Shown here piece after piece: positions 23,460 through 36,759 of a DNA stretch of 64,000 bases (position 1 is the first letter of the stretch; every line of letters starts with the position of its first letter). The notes under the pieces were generated by a model, which was given only the letters and a program-made list of their open reading frames with translations, did no database searches and was not told the origin of the DNA. A program made the translations under genes and the position numbers. This DNA comes from Plectrocnemia conspersa (lineage: Eukaryota; Arthropoda; Insecta; Trichoptera; Polycentropodidae), in the NCBI GenBank assembly GCA_009617715.1, contig VTFK01000263.1, positions 868,001 to 932,000 on the forward strand, given 5' to 3'.

Positions 23460-24440
23460 GGGTCTCGAGTGTTTTTCTGCCGTCTCCGTCCAAGACGGAA
23501 ATTAAGTGGATCAGTGAGAGATGTTGAGATTTTTGATAATCGATATATGATGTTCAGAAAAACCCGGTAGCAGAAAGGGAGGCATTGTTGGCAGTGTACG
23601 CTCAGCATTCCGATTAGAACGTTTACATACCACCAGAAACACATTTGGGATCGTAATTGACTTATTAAACGTAGAACAGATTTATGTGTGTGTTGTATAT
23701 TATCCGCCAACGCAGGCACATAAAGTGAGTGATGTCTTTATTCACACTTTCATATCTGACAGTATTTTTTTAATTGAAAAAAATGTATGTCATTTTAGGT
23801 GATTTCAATATTTCGTCCGCACCATATTTGCGTGCGGAGATTTACTTCGCCTATTCATTGCTTAATTTGTCAGATAATAATTGTGTTTATAACAAGAAAC
23901 TTAATTTAATTTTAACGAATATGTATACTAATTGCAATGACGTCGCAGGAAGCAATTATATCATTGTAAAGGAGGATGATTATAAGCAAGCACTCGCAAT
24001 CGACATTAGGTTCAAACAATTTATTAATGCAAAAGTACATAACAATAAACCGTATTGATGGAAGTTTAGAGAAGTAGATTTTCATCAGTCTGCTCTTTCG
24101 TACGAATTGAAAACAATTGTAACATATAATTGATGTTGGTTCTGCTCTTGATATTTTATATAAAATAATTCATGGTATATTTGATGAATGTTTTTCCAGA
24201 AAATATTCAACGACAAACATAATTTATCCAACCTGGTTTTCGAATGCGAAAATTACAGTTCGTAAAATAAATATGTCATACATATATGTAAAGTTCATGA
24301 TTTGCGATTGTCATTGGAACTATATTACTGATTGTGAAAAATTGTTAATTTTAGATCCAGGAAAATTATCTAAAATCAACAATTGGCCTTTAAGGTCGTG
24401 TGATTTACCACATTTGGAATATATTTTGTAAGGAAATGTG
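23460..24440 (+). pseudogene. Jockey-like LINE endonuclease remnant
   Basis: The blocks of an AP-endonuclease domain of a non-LTR retrotransposon appear in order but in changing frames. FDNRYMMFRKTR lies near 23532-23567. After a frameshift come KGGIVGSVRSAF from about 23574, then LLNVEQIYVCVVYYPP near 23665-23709. After another frameshift comes VILGDFNISS (23785 onward), the catalytic D-F-N block. Past a stop at about 24056-24058 comes the linker with YPTWFSNAKITVRK near 24225-24270, the (Y/F)P-x-W(F/Y) motif between endonuclease and RT. The RT domain is absent and the sequence stops just before the hAT insertion at 24453. The damage includes several frameshifts and stops. Confidence 0.78.
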
Positions 24441-24452
24441 AATTCTCTAGTC

Positions 24453-25511
<1,059 letters not shown>

Positions 25512-25519
25512 TTCTAGTC

Positions 25520-25648
25520 TATACCGATAAACCAGAGACGATGGACGACTAGGTAGCCAACATTCGCTGCGTTATCGCCGATATACGGCCCCAGCTGCTC
25601 GAAAAAGTGGTCGAAAATTGGACTTTAAAATCAATACTAATGGCATAA
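25520..25648 (+). pseudogene. C-terminal scrap of a Tc1/mariner-superfamily transposase
   Basis: One frame with a TAG at 25550-25552 reads YTDKPETMDD, stop, VANIRCVIADIRPQLLEKVV, ENWTLKS. This is the closing helix pair of IS630/Tc1-mariner transposases, where a KP-x-T-(I/L)-x-x-L-x-x-NI segment is followed by (E/Q)-V-(V/M)-x-(N)W. It starts directly at the right flank of the hAT element, so its 5' part may have been lost before or at that insertion. No terminal repeat could be identified. Confidence 0.6.
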
Positions 25649-25729
25649 AATTAATTTTCCAATAAAGTCAATACCATGATCACTACCAAGACTACAAAAA
25701 AAACTATCTTTATATATATATTTAAAAAA

Positions 25730-26080
25730 TTTTCTACGTATGTTTTTATGTTGTAATTTAATTATTTAACGAATTTATTCAAAACTTTACTTAGCTTTTT
25801 AAGACGTGAAGGCTTACTCGCATCTCGTTTGCCGACGTGATGTTCCGACTACTGCTGTTGGAGATCAAGGGCGTAACCTTATCTTAGCCGTCGCAGACTT
25901 TTTAGCCGAGTCGTCTTTGATTCGATCTTGTGTTTTGATATATTTCGTTTATTTGTTGCTATGGAAAGAACAAGTGCATTCATTTTCGAATTAAATTCGA
26001 AATTAAATAAAATAGCACTGAATAAAAGAGACGACGCGACGAAATTTTGGGTTCTTGATTGTCGGTTTTAAACCAAGCTT
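25730..26080. other. Unassigned GC-richer segment
   Basis: Contains CpG words (GCCGACGTGATGTTCCG near 25831, GAGACGACGCGACG near 26028), a TATA-like TGATATATTTC near 25937 and two AATAAA words (26005-26024). A 36-codon plus frame starts at the ATG near 25960. The layout could be a solo LTR or the start of a transposon gene, but I found no matching ends or duplication. Confidence 0.25.
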
Positions 26081-27079
26081 TATTTAATATTTACAAAAAT
26101 TTATATAAATATAAATTTATTTGAACAAACCAATTTAAATACAATTGCACTTGTTGTTTCCTCAGCAACAAAAAAATAATTGCAACATTTTTATTTTGTA
26201 TTTTAAACTACTGTATTTGTATAATTTAAGAACAGGTTTATTTCACAGTTTCTCTCATCCCTTGTAATATTGTCTTCACAATTGATGTTAAAAAAATAAT
26301 AATTTATATTTAATAATTCAATAAACGAGTATAATATTACCAACCATGGGGTCATTAAAAATTCTCTAAATTTAACATTCGCTCAAAAGTTACCAACGAA
26401 ACCTTTCAAATGCTTTGTTGTGTTAGGTTTTTGTTTATATAATATATCCGTTCCGCTGAGTATCACAATAATAAGCCTGAAAAGTTCATACAGAAGCCTA
26501 TGTAATGACTTTATCATATTGTAATTTAGATATCCTTGTTATTTTATACATGATAACATAATTAATCGTAGTATGCAAAGAAAAAAATATATTAAATTTT
26601 ATATTGACAAAAAATATTTTGTAATTAAATATGAAATCCTTATATATTTTAAATACATAAAATACCTAATAAATACACAATATTTTCCGTGAATGATCTG
26701 TTGTAACATGTGTTATAACAAGCACTATGTTATTTTACAATAGACCATTAATATCATTTTCCCTTAATAAACAATAAATATTTTAATGTTATTATTTTTT
26801 AAGTATCATCATTTTTTTCCTGAATATTATTACAATATACCACTTTTTTATATTTTATTTAAACGAAAATAAATACTTAAAAAATTGATAATAAAAAATA
26901 CATCATAACCAAAAATAATAATAATTAACATGTGCAAAATTGGGTTATGTAATATTTAACAAATTAAGTATTTATATATGTAAATAATTTGGATACAATA
27001 GTAAAAAAAAAACAAGATCAAGAACAAAGTTCAGGGGTATAAAGAAATCGTATGTCATAATAAAACATATAAAAGCATT
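26081..27079. other. AT-rich non-coding DNA
   Basis: Nothing identifiable. Confidence 0.5.
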
Positions 27080-28100
27080 AAAGAGCTTTTTCTATGGTCG
27101 ATAAAAGATAAAATGGTTTCGTGTGAGAATTTAATTGAAAACGCTGGCCTGAACTGAACTAATATAACTATTATTAACTGATGCATATTTAGGGCAATTT
27201 GGCTGCAGGTAAAATTCTACGAAGTCATAAATAGTAGGTGCAAAAGGCGGGCTGCGTAGTGGAAATTACTGGTTTATCATATAAAATATATTATGTTTTT
27301 ACCTACACAAATTATTTAAATAGTCATTAAGCAGGCGACTCTCTACAAAAAACTAAAACTTTCATGTGAGTTTTGGTCACATGAAAACAAAATATGTTAT
27401 GTACTCGTATGTGCGTACTTTACCCATTAACTGCGGTAGCGCTCTGGCATTATAAGAAAATACGTTTTTATTTGAACAACAGATGGAACTTTAATGAAGT
27501 TTGTTTGACGAACAAACATTTTTGTTACACTTCAGCTAGTACAATTTGTTAACATAATAGAAACGAACGTACATATGTACATACTAAGCAAAAAAAAAAA
27601 CATAATAAAACCCTGGGTTTACTCTTTGCTCGATACCTCCCATCGACATTGACCCACATATTTATGCGTACTTAGTTTTAATTAAATGTAAAGTGTATCT
27701 AAAACTGATTAATAATATGCGCATTTTCGTATTTGGTATTGATCGCGAAGCACAAGGTGAATCTCTAAATTAGATGCTCATAGTTCAATGTAGAACAATG
27801 GTAGCTTTGAGTGCGACAGAGTTCACCTTCATAAAAGACGGCATATAATTATGGCAAGTGTACCGTTCTCATTTATTTTACTTTTGCCGGGAGAAAGCAA
27901 CTTTAGCTGGCTGTACGTGTATTATTATGAAGAAACGATTTTTTTTACGAAAATGTATACAAAATAGAAGCTTTATAAAGCGTCATTTTCTATTCTGACG
28001 TAACAAAGGGTGTCGACGTAATGTGTTATGGTTCAGGTGTATCCGATCAAGTTGCTGCTGTATAATTTACCTACTTATTAAGTTAAATCCTGTCGCATTA
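27080..28100. other. Series of mixed-composition non-coding patches
   Basis: GC-richer patches at about 27080-27260, 27400-27530, 27600-27860 and 27880-28080, with no open frame above background. Carries the hairpin at 27360-27386 and the palindrome GTACATATGTAC near 27570. Candidate regulatory DNA by context only. Confidence 0.33.
27360..27386. other. Perfect 10-bp hairpin
   Basis: TTTCATGTGA and its exact inverse flank GTTTTGG. Same stem and loop size as the hairpin at 21328-21354 but unrelated in sequence. Role unknown. Confidence 0.7.
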
Positions 28101-28679
28101 GGTAACATATTAAAGAATCCTCGGGTATCATTAATCAATAATTAGTGTAAGATCTGCCGGTAATTATCGATAGCCAAACATATTAAATTAAATAATTTTT
28201 TGTATGATACAGATTTTTGTAAAATACTTGTAATTGTTATCATCTATCTTAAAAGAATTGATAATCTTACAGATCGCATTTATACCTTTAAAACGTTTAT
28301 TAAATTATTACAAACCAGCTGTGGAGCTTTATCAACTATTTTTAATTAATGATAAAATGTTTTAAACAACAAATATATTTATTAATTTTTAATATACGAA
28401 AAAACTTCATATATTTGAATATTTGATTTAAAAAAATTTATTATATGTAATATATAAATATAGCTATGATGACATTTTTATATTAGCTAGAACTATTTAT
28501 ACTAATATATACATATATACAACTCAAAAATCAATATTTTTAAAAACATTATAAAACATCATGTGTAAACTACAAAAGGATATTTTTATAATATTTTGCT
28601 TACTATTCATATCGTGTATGAAATTTAAAAATTATACATACGAACCTATCAAAAAAAATAAGTAAAGTCGAACATTCAT
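28101..28679. other. AT-rich non-coding DNA
   Basis: Nothing identifiable. Confidence 0.5.
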
Positions 28680-29240
28680 TCCGACCCAGTTTTCATTGTC
28701 TGACGTGACGTCGATATTTTTCATTTTATTTATTTAGTCACTTCAATAAGAGTTTCGTCGATTACGAACATCAATCAATTTTTCACCGGGGAAAATAAAC
28801 GCTTGAATGTATCCCTCAGGTATAGTATCGTCTTCACAGACGGGTTAGCTAACGACGGAAAGGTTAAAGCGTGCTAGCTTTCAGAAAATGGATACAGGGA
28901 GGCGTGTTTCATCTGAAGCAGTTCGGTCTCTATTATTGTTGGAATATTGCGATTATGTCAAACAGTCTCGCAGTTCCTCGAGTCATTGTTAACGCAACCG
29001 TAGCAGATATGTGCTAACTTGGTTATTGGATTTCTGTGCAACGCTTGCTATTATTGAAGGAGCTCGGTTTACTCGTACGGGGCGCTTCTGTATCTTATTG
29101 CAAAGCTTATCAACATTGCAATGAACCGTAACTAATTAAACAACATTTATTAAAGATAGTAGCTGTATATTCTAACACAATTATCAGCATTAACCACAAA
29201 CTGTTTTTGTGCGACGAAGTAAGAAAAAAGGCCTAGCACG
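28680..29240. other. GC-richer non-coding island
   Basis: Starts with a tandem CRE-like TGACGTGACGTCG near 28700 and continues with CpG-bearing text to about 29130. No open frame supported. Candidate cis-regulatory DNA. Confidence 0.38.
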
Positions 29241-30019
29241 TCCTAAAATTGTATATGCTTAAATCAAATCAAATAGTCAAGGATCAGATAAAGCATCTGA
29301 GACTTTAATCATCTATTTAAAATATTAAGTATAAATTTTTTAACTAAGATTATTAAATATAAAACTTACAGAGTGTGAGAAATATATTTTTTAGTTAATA
29401 TTGGTGCTACAAAAAATATAAATAATAAAATTAAAAAAGATGTTATATCTATAAAAGCATATTAGCAATGTTACAATTTAGAAATAATTATAATTAAAAT
29501 AAAAAAAAAATACTCAAATATATCAATTACAAGGAAAAAAGCTTACCCAGGTATTATTCAATAAAAAGCTAATAATATTAATATTTTATGTAACATTTAC
29601 AATTTCTAAGCTTTTTTTTATACATATAATAACGTTTATTACAAAAATCAAAAAATAGCACTTAAATTATAAGATCATATATTATAGATATTTAGATTAT
29701 TTATTACGTAAGGAATAAAAATTAAAAAATTAAATTTTTAATCCACGTATCTTATGGAAATTTAATTCTACGTAGCACAATAAAACCATGATTAACCATC
29801 GATTTCTGAGTTAAGGTTGATATTATTTTATAATAGGCACCATACCTTTTTTATTTAAGATAATATTTTAATTATCAAAATTAATTCTTTTTAATTTAAT
29901 TCTACAATTATTTAAAAAATACGCTTAAGTGGATAGATAAAGTTTGATCATTTTTTTAAAAATAGAGAAACATTGGTTTGATATTTTATCACTTATAAAG
30001 TGGTAATAATGCAACTCTG
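29241..30019. other. Extremely AT-rich non-coding DNA
   Basis: Nothing identifiable. Confidence 0.5.
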
Positions 30020-30072
30020 TCTGTATGCAGTTTCTTGGATGTTATCTAATAAACGACATTTTACGTTTATTT
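30020..30072 (+). repeat. Dispersed repeat, copy 1 of 2
   Basis: AGTTTCTTGGATGTTAT, TAATA-ACGACATTTTA recurs at 46485-46530 with few differences. Flanks do not match well, so this is a short fragment of a family. Confidence 0.65.
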
Positions 30073-30407
30073 TATTATTGTCTATAATTTTCTTAAATTA
30101 ACAATTTGTAGGAAAAAAAAGCAATTATAACATATTTCACTGTTTATTAAATTTCTTGTCGTGCGCTTGACAGATGACAAATAGTTGTCATATGTAAGCA
30201 AATTTGACAGTTAAGGGAAATCCCGGTTTTGGCGCGTTGAATTTTTTTTTACAATAAAAAATATTTTTTATTTTAAAATGCATTTCAAATATCTTTAGTT
30301 TATTACAAATTTTAGATACCACAAATATTAAAAAAACATGTATTATATAATGATGGGTGTATTAAGGTAATCATTTAGTTAACACATACTGTCTAAACTT
30401 TATGTAC
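30073..30407. other. AT-rich DNA with a short mixed patch
   Basis: A patch at about 30155-30240 contains TGACAGATGACAAATAGTTG and a GGCGCG word. No gene seen. Confidence 0.4.
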
Positions 30408-30500
30408 TGCATATATAGTTAAGCAAAGTTTATTTTGCCGGGCAGCGTGAAATACTCGGATATTTTACTTTGAACCGCCATTTTCCGCAAAGAAAATCTC
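30408..30500 (+). repeat. Dispersed repeat, copy 2 of 2
   Basis: Partner of 5470-5550 in the same orientation. It shares CTGCATATATAGTTAA, TTTGCCGGG, TTTACTTTGAAC and GCCATTTTCC, with indels between the copies. The shared part may extend a little further downstream (AGAAAAT). Confidence 0.7.
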
Positions 30501-30711
30501 TAGATACAATTTTGTTGTAGTGAAAATTTAAAATATGTTTTGATTATACAACTATTACTTTTTTAAATGTCATAAGCAGATTATAAGTCTAGTTTATTGT
30601 TTTATTTTTAATAAAAAACACATTGGCTGGGTGATTCAATTTGTATTATGAATATTGATATTTAATGATATAGATATTTAATTATTAAAATTATATATAT
30701 ATATACAGTGT

Positions 30712-30890
30712 GTAATGTCACTATTTCATACTACGCTTAAAATTATAAGGTTACCTATCCCTGCTGCTGCCATGCAGCCCCTGGTCATAACGCTTCCGCC
30801 AGTATATTTGACTTTGGGTAATATGCAATCAGCTAGATATTTTTTTCGGATTCTTTGACGCACTTTTACTACACCAGGGCCTCCAAAAAC
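30712..30890 (-). pseudogene. Tc1-like transposase fragment
   Basis: On the minus strand one frame reads ILPKVKYTGGSVMTRGCM, then AAAGIGNLIIL. This is the Tc1-family block that surrounds the G-G-x-(V/I)-M-x-W-(G)-C-(M/F) motif just after the second strand of the catalytic core; the usual Trp is Arg here. Flanking text loses frame within a few codons on both sides. The plus-strand flank includes ATATATACAGTGTGTAA near 30702, which could be a worn TA-bounded end, but no partner end was found. Confidence 0.68.
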
Positions 30891-31424
30891 TTATAAAGTT
30901 TTTTAACTGTACGATTATTAAAAAATAATTATTGCTTAATAAAATTTTTAAAACAATAACATGATTTCAATTTTACAAACATAGCAGTATATATGTTGTT
31001 TGTAAAATTATTTATATTAATAAAATAAACGTCTAAAAATATCTAGATGTTGACAACCATTATAATTACGATTGAAAAATAATAGATTGATAAATATTAT
31101 TATTAAGAAATTTGAAACAATTTTATATTCTTATTATTATTGTTAAATTAATTTAATTGTTTAGTAATAAAATAATTTTAATGCTAAACTTAAATCTATG
31201 TATTTAAGTAAACTTAAATATATATTTTATTAAAAATATTTTATGTTTTAATTTTTGTGTGTATACTACCTATTGAAAAGTTAATAAACCAATTAATATA
31301 TTTTTAAAAGCTGCGTAGATCATATTTTACATATATATTTTGCTGTCAGATAGGTAAGCTTTTCGCTGAATTTTTGAAGTGTACAATGCTACTTAAATAA
31401 ATTTGAAATATTAGCGTATGCATA
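30891..31424. other. AT-rich non-coding DNA
   Basis: Nothing identifiable. Confidence 0.5.
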
Positions 31425-31600
31425 CCTTTGGTTGATAAACGTTGCCCGTCGTTCCGCATTGAAAAAGCTCCAGTTGGCAAAGGCTTTCACGCTGAAGCCC
31501 CGAAGGCTTTAGTTGACTGCGGATCGCGTCGGCGACGGACGTTTCGCTCGCGTAACAAAAGCTCTCGCATACACTGACGCATACGAGCTTTCGGAAAGTT
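31425..31600. other. Compact CpG-rich non-coding island
   Basis: Short but strongly contrasted against the very AT-rich flanks, with CG dinucleotides throughout (GCGTCGGCGACGGACG near 31527). It includes inverted words AAAGCTC and GAGCTTT (about 31558 and 31588) and a tandem-like CGCATAC pair. No open frame or RNA family recognised. Confidence 0.4.
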
Positions 31601-33949
31601 TATCAATAAAAATACTTTAATTAAAAATAAACAATACCAAATAAATATTTTAAACATTAAAATAGTATATATTAATATTTAAATAAATTGTATAATAATA
31701 TAATAGTGAAATAAATAAATAAAATAAATAAAGTTTTGGTAAATAATATTAATAATATATTTGTATAAATTATCATCGTCGATGTATGATATATGAGTTA
31801 AATATTAAAGTAGTTGAACGCCATGAATGTAACAGTGAAATGACAAATCAATAAGCGTGTTAAATTATTATAAACCAAATATAGGCAGTGAAAATGATTT
31901 ATGATATTATAAGTTGGTGCAAAAGCAGTTTTATGTTTTGAAGAAAACCCTCTGGAGATATTTAAGGTTAATTTTAATTATTCATATATGTATTCCTTAC
32001 TTAATATATTTTTTTTTTGCCTTTTTATTATAGTTTTTAAAAATAATAATATATTTTTTTATGATTATTGTATGTATGAAATAAAATTAAACCTTACCTA
32101 ATTAAAATTTAATATTTATAAAATAATAAAATTTATTAATTAATATAATATGGATGCCTTAACGTGTCAAATTTGTAGAACAAGCGTAGTTCATTCCACA
32201 GTAGCAAACTATTACTTACATACATTATAGTAAAATACTATAGTGTTTTGAACCTGATCGACATATGTAATAATATCAGTTGGAATGTCTTAAATAATGT
32301 TTCCATATTTTACCTCTTTTATGAGGGCAAGCTAGGAAAAAGAGAGGGAGGTAACCAATATCGCATCTTCATTTATTCTGAGAAATTACTAATGACGACC
32401 TCATAAAATATTTGATGTTCAAAAAAGCAATAGATTGTTATTTTTATCTGTAACTTTAACGGTTGGACAGATAAGATTTTAAAATTGCCCTTTTAATTTT
32501 AGTATCTATAATATTATATATTATTTTTATGAATTTATTGTATAAAATATATGTATTAACATATATTAAAATATTTTAATACTGATTTAAATGCTTATAA
32601 TTAAAAAAACTTACAGACATAAAAAAAATATTAAACAACTTGTATTTTTAAATATTGTGAAGACTAATAACTATTTCAAGTCAAATAAATTAATTTTAAT
32701 ATTATTTATTTAAGATATTATGTTTATACAAATACTCTTAAATGTTTTGTATCTAAATATTTTTTATACATAATATATTTTTAGTTTAAGAAGTAACCTA
32801 CATATGTATGATCCACCATGTTTGTCTTAAATATATAATTCATCGTGTAAGTAATTTAAAATTAAGAAATAATTTTATTTCTTTATTTAAAGTTACGACT
32901 ATATACACTACTTCTAAATTATAGTATGTTTTTAATGTTATTAGTATTTTTAATGGTATATAAGCTCTCAACAGCAAACCTTAAATTATTTTACCTCTGA
33001 TGGTTATAAACTTAAAATGAGCAATAAAGTTAATTTTATTATTAAAAATTATGTTTATATCTTTTATATTATCCACAGATTTTAGTATAATGATAATTAA
33101 GTAATACTTAGTATATTTATATAATAATATTATATTAATTAATTTGTAATAGTATATATAAATAATATTTAGTTTATAATTAATATATAAATAATAGTGA
33201 ACTTATGCTAAATTATTTAATTTTAAATGTGTGTTGAACTATACTGCGCTACCAAATGTATGCAATTATAGATATTGTACATTAAACCCTTATTATTATA
33301 AATATTTAAAAAACATGTCATAAAATAATGAATTTATATACGATTAGCTTGTCGTAATAAATATAAAACAAATATTTATTTTTTTTATATGAAAAAGAGT
33401 GCAAATAAAAAGAATATAAAATATTCTAGACATAAAAAATATTTTTTTTATATAATTAATAATAATAACATAGGGCCTAAATGACATTAGGTATACCACT
33501 TGTTGCATTATAAAAAACTAATATTTATTTTAATCGATGCATCACTTCCAAGACAAGGTGGAAGAAAGTTATCTTCAGAAGGTCATCATAGTTTGAATTG
33601 TTTAAACTAAAATAGTGATTTTTATTTTCATTAAACATTTTCATTTCCATATTTAAAATATATTTTTTTTTATTATTTTGCTGTTGTTAAATAAATTTAA
33701 GGAATTGGATTGTCTTGAATTTAGTGATAAGGAATTTATAGAATTCATTATCACGGGATTTTCAATTAATATGTATTAATAAAATATTTGCTAGACAAAG
33801 AATAATTAAGAAATAACATACAACTACAAAAACTTTTTTAGCATTTGATTGAAGAATATCTAATGCATTTTTAATATATGTGTATATATATTTATATATT
33901 TTACACTTTTTGAGAAGTGTTTTACCATTTTTTTTTTATTTATGACACC
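31601..33949. other. Long, extremely AT-rich non-coding DNA
   Basis: The longest AT-dominated stretch of the window. Only a patch at about 32150-32410 is mixed. It contains a short frame from an ATG near 32150 reading MDALTCQICRTSVVHST, with a C-x-x-C pair but no completed finger. No gene is supported. Confidence 0.45.
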
Positions 33950-34460
33950 CTTTACCTTGATGTCAAATTTCAATGCGTGCGTAAAAATTTATACGTTTCT
34001 GTTTTAATTTGAGTGCGTCATATCGCGATGTGTTTTCACGTGAAAAGGGGAGAGGCGTTAACGAATTTCCATAGAGGAATTTCACTTATTTCATTTTTTT
34101 CCCTCTGCTCCGTCGTTATATATTTTTAAGCCGGTCTCATTTCGAAAACAAACCGAGTTAGTGTCCAAAAAAATTGACCCAAAATTCAATTTATGAACGC
34201 TGTTCTTCCTTCGCGGTTCGTAATCTATGTCGCGTTAGCGCGGGAGTTTTTTTGCACATCCACAGACGAAATATCATGCGGAACTTTTTTATTTTTTTGA
34301 GCTCCAGTGATGAGAAAATCTACAAGGAAAATTTATTTATCGGATAATAGTGATTAATGACTCGACGCCGAACCGTTCTCTAATAAAACCGAACGCTCGA
34401 TCAGAGATAAATCGGACGTTTAATACTTGCACACCATCGATGTTACCGGGCGCACAATGC
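33950..34460. other. GC-richer non-coding island, candidate cis-regulatory element
   Basis: CpG-bearing block with the perfect palindrome TTTTCACGTGAAAA at 34033-34046, TCGCGA near 34023 and ATTA/TAAT cores. No frame of interest. The contrast with the AT-rich flanks is clear on both sides. Confidence 0.42.
34033..34046. promoter_or_regulatory. Palindromic E-box (CACGTG core)
   Basis: A 14-bp perfect palindrome centred on CACGTG, the canonical site class for bHLH and bHLH-PAS dimers. It lies inside a candidate regulatory island. Occupancy and function are inference. Confidence 0.4.
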
Positions 34461-35419
34461 CCATAAGTCCTTTTACATTTAACTACCCTAGATTAATGCT
34501 TAGTACAATACAAAAACATAATACCAAGTCTAATATTAGTAAATAAATTATATTGATACTAAAATACACAATAACCCAAAATGAGCTAAAGACAATATAT
34601 GTATATAATTTTTGTGGATATAAAGTGTGGAATATATTTAAGCTACTATTATTCAACCATAATATAAATAATCTACATAATTTAAATATTGACTACAATT
34701 TTTTGTATTTTATAAATATATCTGATTCTTGTTTGTATTACTTTTTCAAATACACCTTCATACTTTTTAGTTTTAAAATACATTGCAACAATTTTTTTTA
34801 AGGATTATTAGTTGATTGAAATAAATATCGTTTTAAAATAAAAAAATCTCTTGGACTCAAAAGGGCTTAATTAAAAAATGTATCCTTGGTGGTAATTTAT
34901 TGTAAGCTACTTTATTTACCTATAATTATTTTATTAAAAAAAACACAGGTTAAAATATGACATGTTCAACTTTCAACCGACAATATATAAAGGAAGCAAA
35001 TGTCATACTTTTTAAACCAACCACTTGTTATGCATATGCCTTACAACGGATAATGAGTTTCAACATGCACTCTAGTGTTTTTACGTGGGTCGTAATTATT
35101 TACAGCACTCAAAGGCCATCCAGTTATTTATTTCAGCAAATAAAAAGCTACAGAACGAAATTTTGAATACCACTATATAGTTTATCAAGTTTTAGCAGCG
35201 TCTCTCTCAAACAATCGCTACAATTAAATGGCAAGATCAAATTTTTCACATTGTGTTGCAGCGCAAGAGCTTATTAAAAAAATTAATTTTTTTTTTAGTA
35301 AATATGACAATGAAAATACTATCTCAGTCTTAAATGGTAATATTGTTTGCTGCTATACATAAAATAGGTAATCATGAAATAAAAAAAAACTTTTAAATAT
35401 TTATTTTTAATTTTATGAT
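34461..35419. other. AT-rich non-coding DNA
   Basis: The frames at 34553-34801 and 34957-35166 have A/T-driven composition and no motif. A small mixed patch lies at 35190-35270. Confidence 0.45.
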
Positions 35420-35850
35420 TTAAAATATAATTTTCTTTTAAAAATAAAACATTCTCTAACCTCAATTTTTTAATCTTTTAGCTTAAAATATTAAGAGTCC
35501 TTGATTCAAAATATTTTTTACATTGTCTGTATTTTTTTTTTACATTTAGGAAGTGTTTCATCGATCAAAATAAATGACAGTAGGAAAGAGTAAGGCTTGG
35601 AGAATTAGGTGGATCAAATAAAACTTTTGAGACAAGCTCCTTGATTTTATCAATAATCAACTTTGTATTGTAGAACTATTCGACTTTTGTTAAGTGATTT
35701 TATTTTATTTTAATTCTTTATGCAAGTGGTCCAACTGATCACAATCTAAACATGCTGTTATTGTTTGACAAGACTTAGGAGTTTCGTAATGCACAATCCA
35801 TTTGAAATCTCACGATACACATTAAATAACTTTTTTTATTGTGAAAATGT
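35420..35850 (-). pseudogene. mariner transposase remnant
   Basis: Reading the minus strand from about 35830 leftwards gives, with frameshifts, CVS-stop-DFKWIVHYET, then QTITACLDCDQLDHLHKEL, then KELVSKVLFDPPNSPSLTLS and CHLF-stop-SMKHF. These match, in order, the mariner W-D-x-x-G-x-x-(H/Y)-(Y/F)-E block, the Y-C-x-Q-L-x-x-L segment, and the final H-P-P-Y-S-P-D-L-x-x-x-D-Y-(H)-L-F block. The last catalytic Asp position of that block (SPDL) is Ser here. The readable part stops near 35420. The N-terminal helix-turn-helix half is not visible to the right, so the copy is truncated as well as mutated. Confidence 0.72.
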
Positions 35851-36759
35851 AATTTATTTTCAAGCATATACATATGTCAAATAGCAATAAGCCAATGCCA
35901 TAATTATTACATTTTTAAATTAGTGGCATTTTAGAAATTCTAAATTATTTAAATTTAATAAAATAGTTTTTATTAGTTTATATTTAGTACAATTTCATTT
36001 ATTTTAACTAGCTATTACTGTGTTTGTATAGCAAAACACATTTAAAAAGAAAAGACAGTAAAAAACGCTTTAATATTTTAATTAAAATTATCTGGAATTC
36101 TTCGCATAAACTAAAAATGTTTTATTTTTCAACGTATTTTTCTGTAATATTTGTAAAATCGTTTTAATTAAACTATTACAATTTTGATAAATAATCACTA
36201 AAATCACGTCGGAAGAAATGTTATTTTCTTAGAAAAAGGCGTAGCTGTAAATCTGTTTTCAATCAGTTATTCGCCTATTACAATAAATAATATATTAGTG
36301 GAGTCATTGTACTACTATTTATTTTATTTTTATATTTTATAATTTTATTTTTAAATTTTTAATTATTTATTCTTATAATAAGGAATTATTGTAATGATGT
36401 TATACTTTTCTTATTATAAAAATAATTATTTCTTAAACCAACTTTTTCGCTGGAAAATTCCGGCCTTCGTATTTTTATTCTTCGTGATTTTACATACAAT
36501 TTTAAATTTAAGAAAATTTTATCAATATGCCCCGAGTGATCCTTAAGTTTAAATTTTATAAGAGAATCTACAAAATTAATCATATGTTAAAATAAAAACA
36601 TTACCAGCATCCATTTAATAACATTAAAAAATACATATTACAATAATGTGATTATTTGGTGTACTATTTGGCCCTTAAATAAAAATTAGGAGCTTTCATA
36701 GACATCTACATGTTTTCATGTTATCTACGACGTTCGTATGTGTCCCATAATAAATCATC
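35851..36759. other. AT-rich non-coding DNA
   Basis: A minus-strand frame of 65 codons at 36386-36583 is the only reading frame with balanced residues. It shows no recognisable motif and I do not call it a gene. Confidence 0.4.

Noticed and set aside
32150..32230. Zinc-finger gene from a C-x-x-C pair
   Set aside because: The frame ends after about 27 codons and the second half of a finger is missing.
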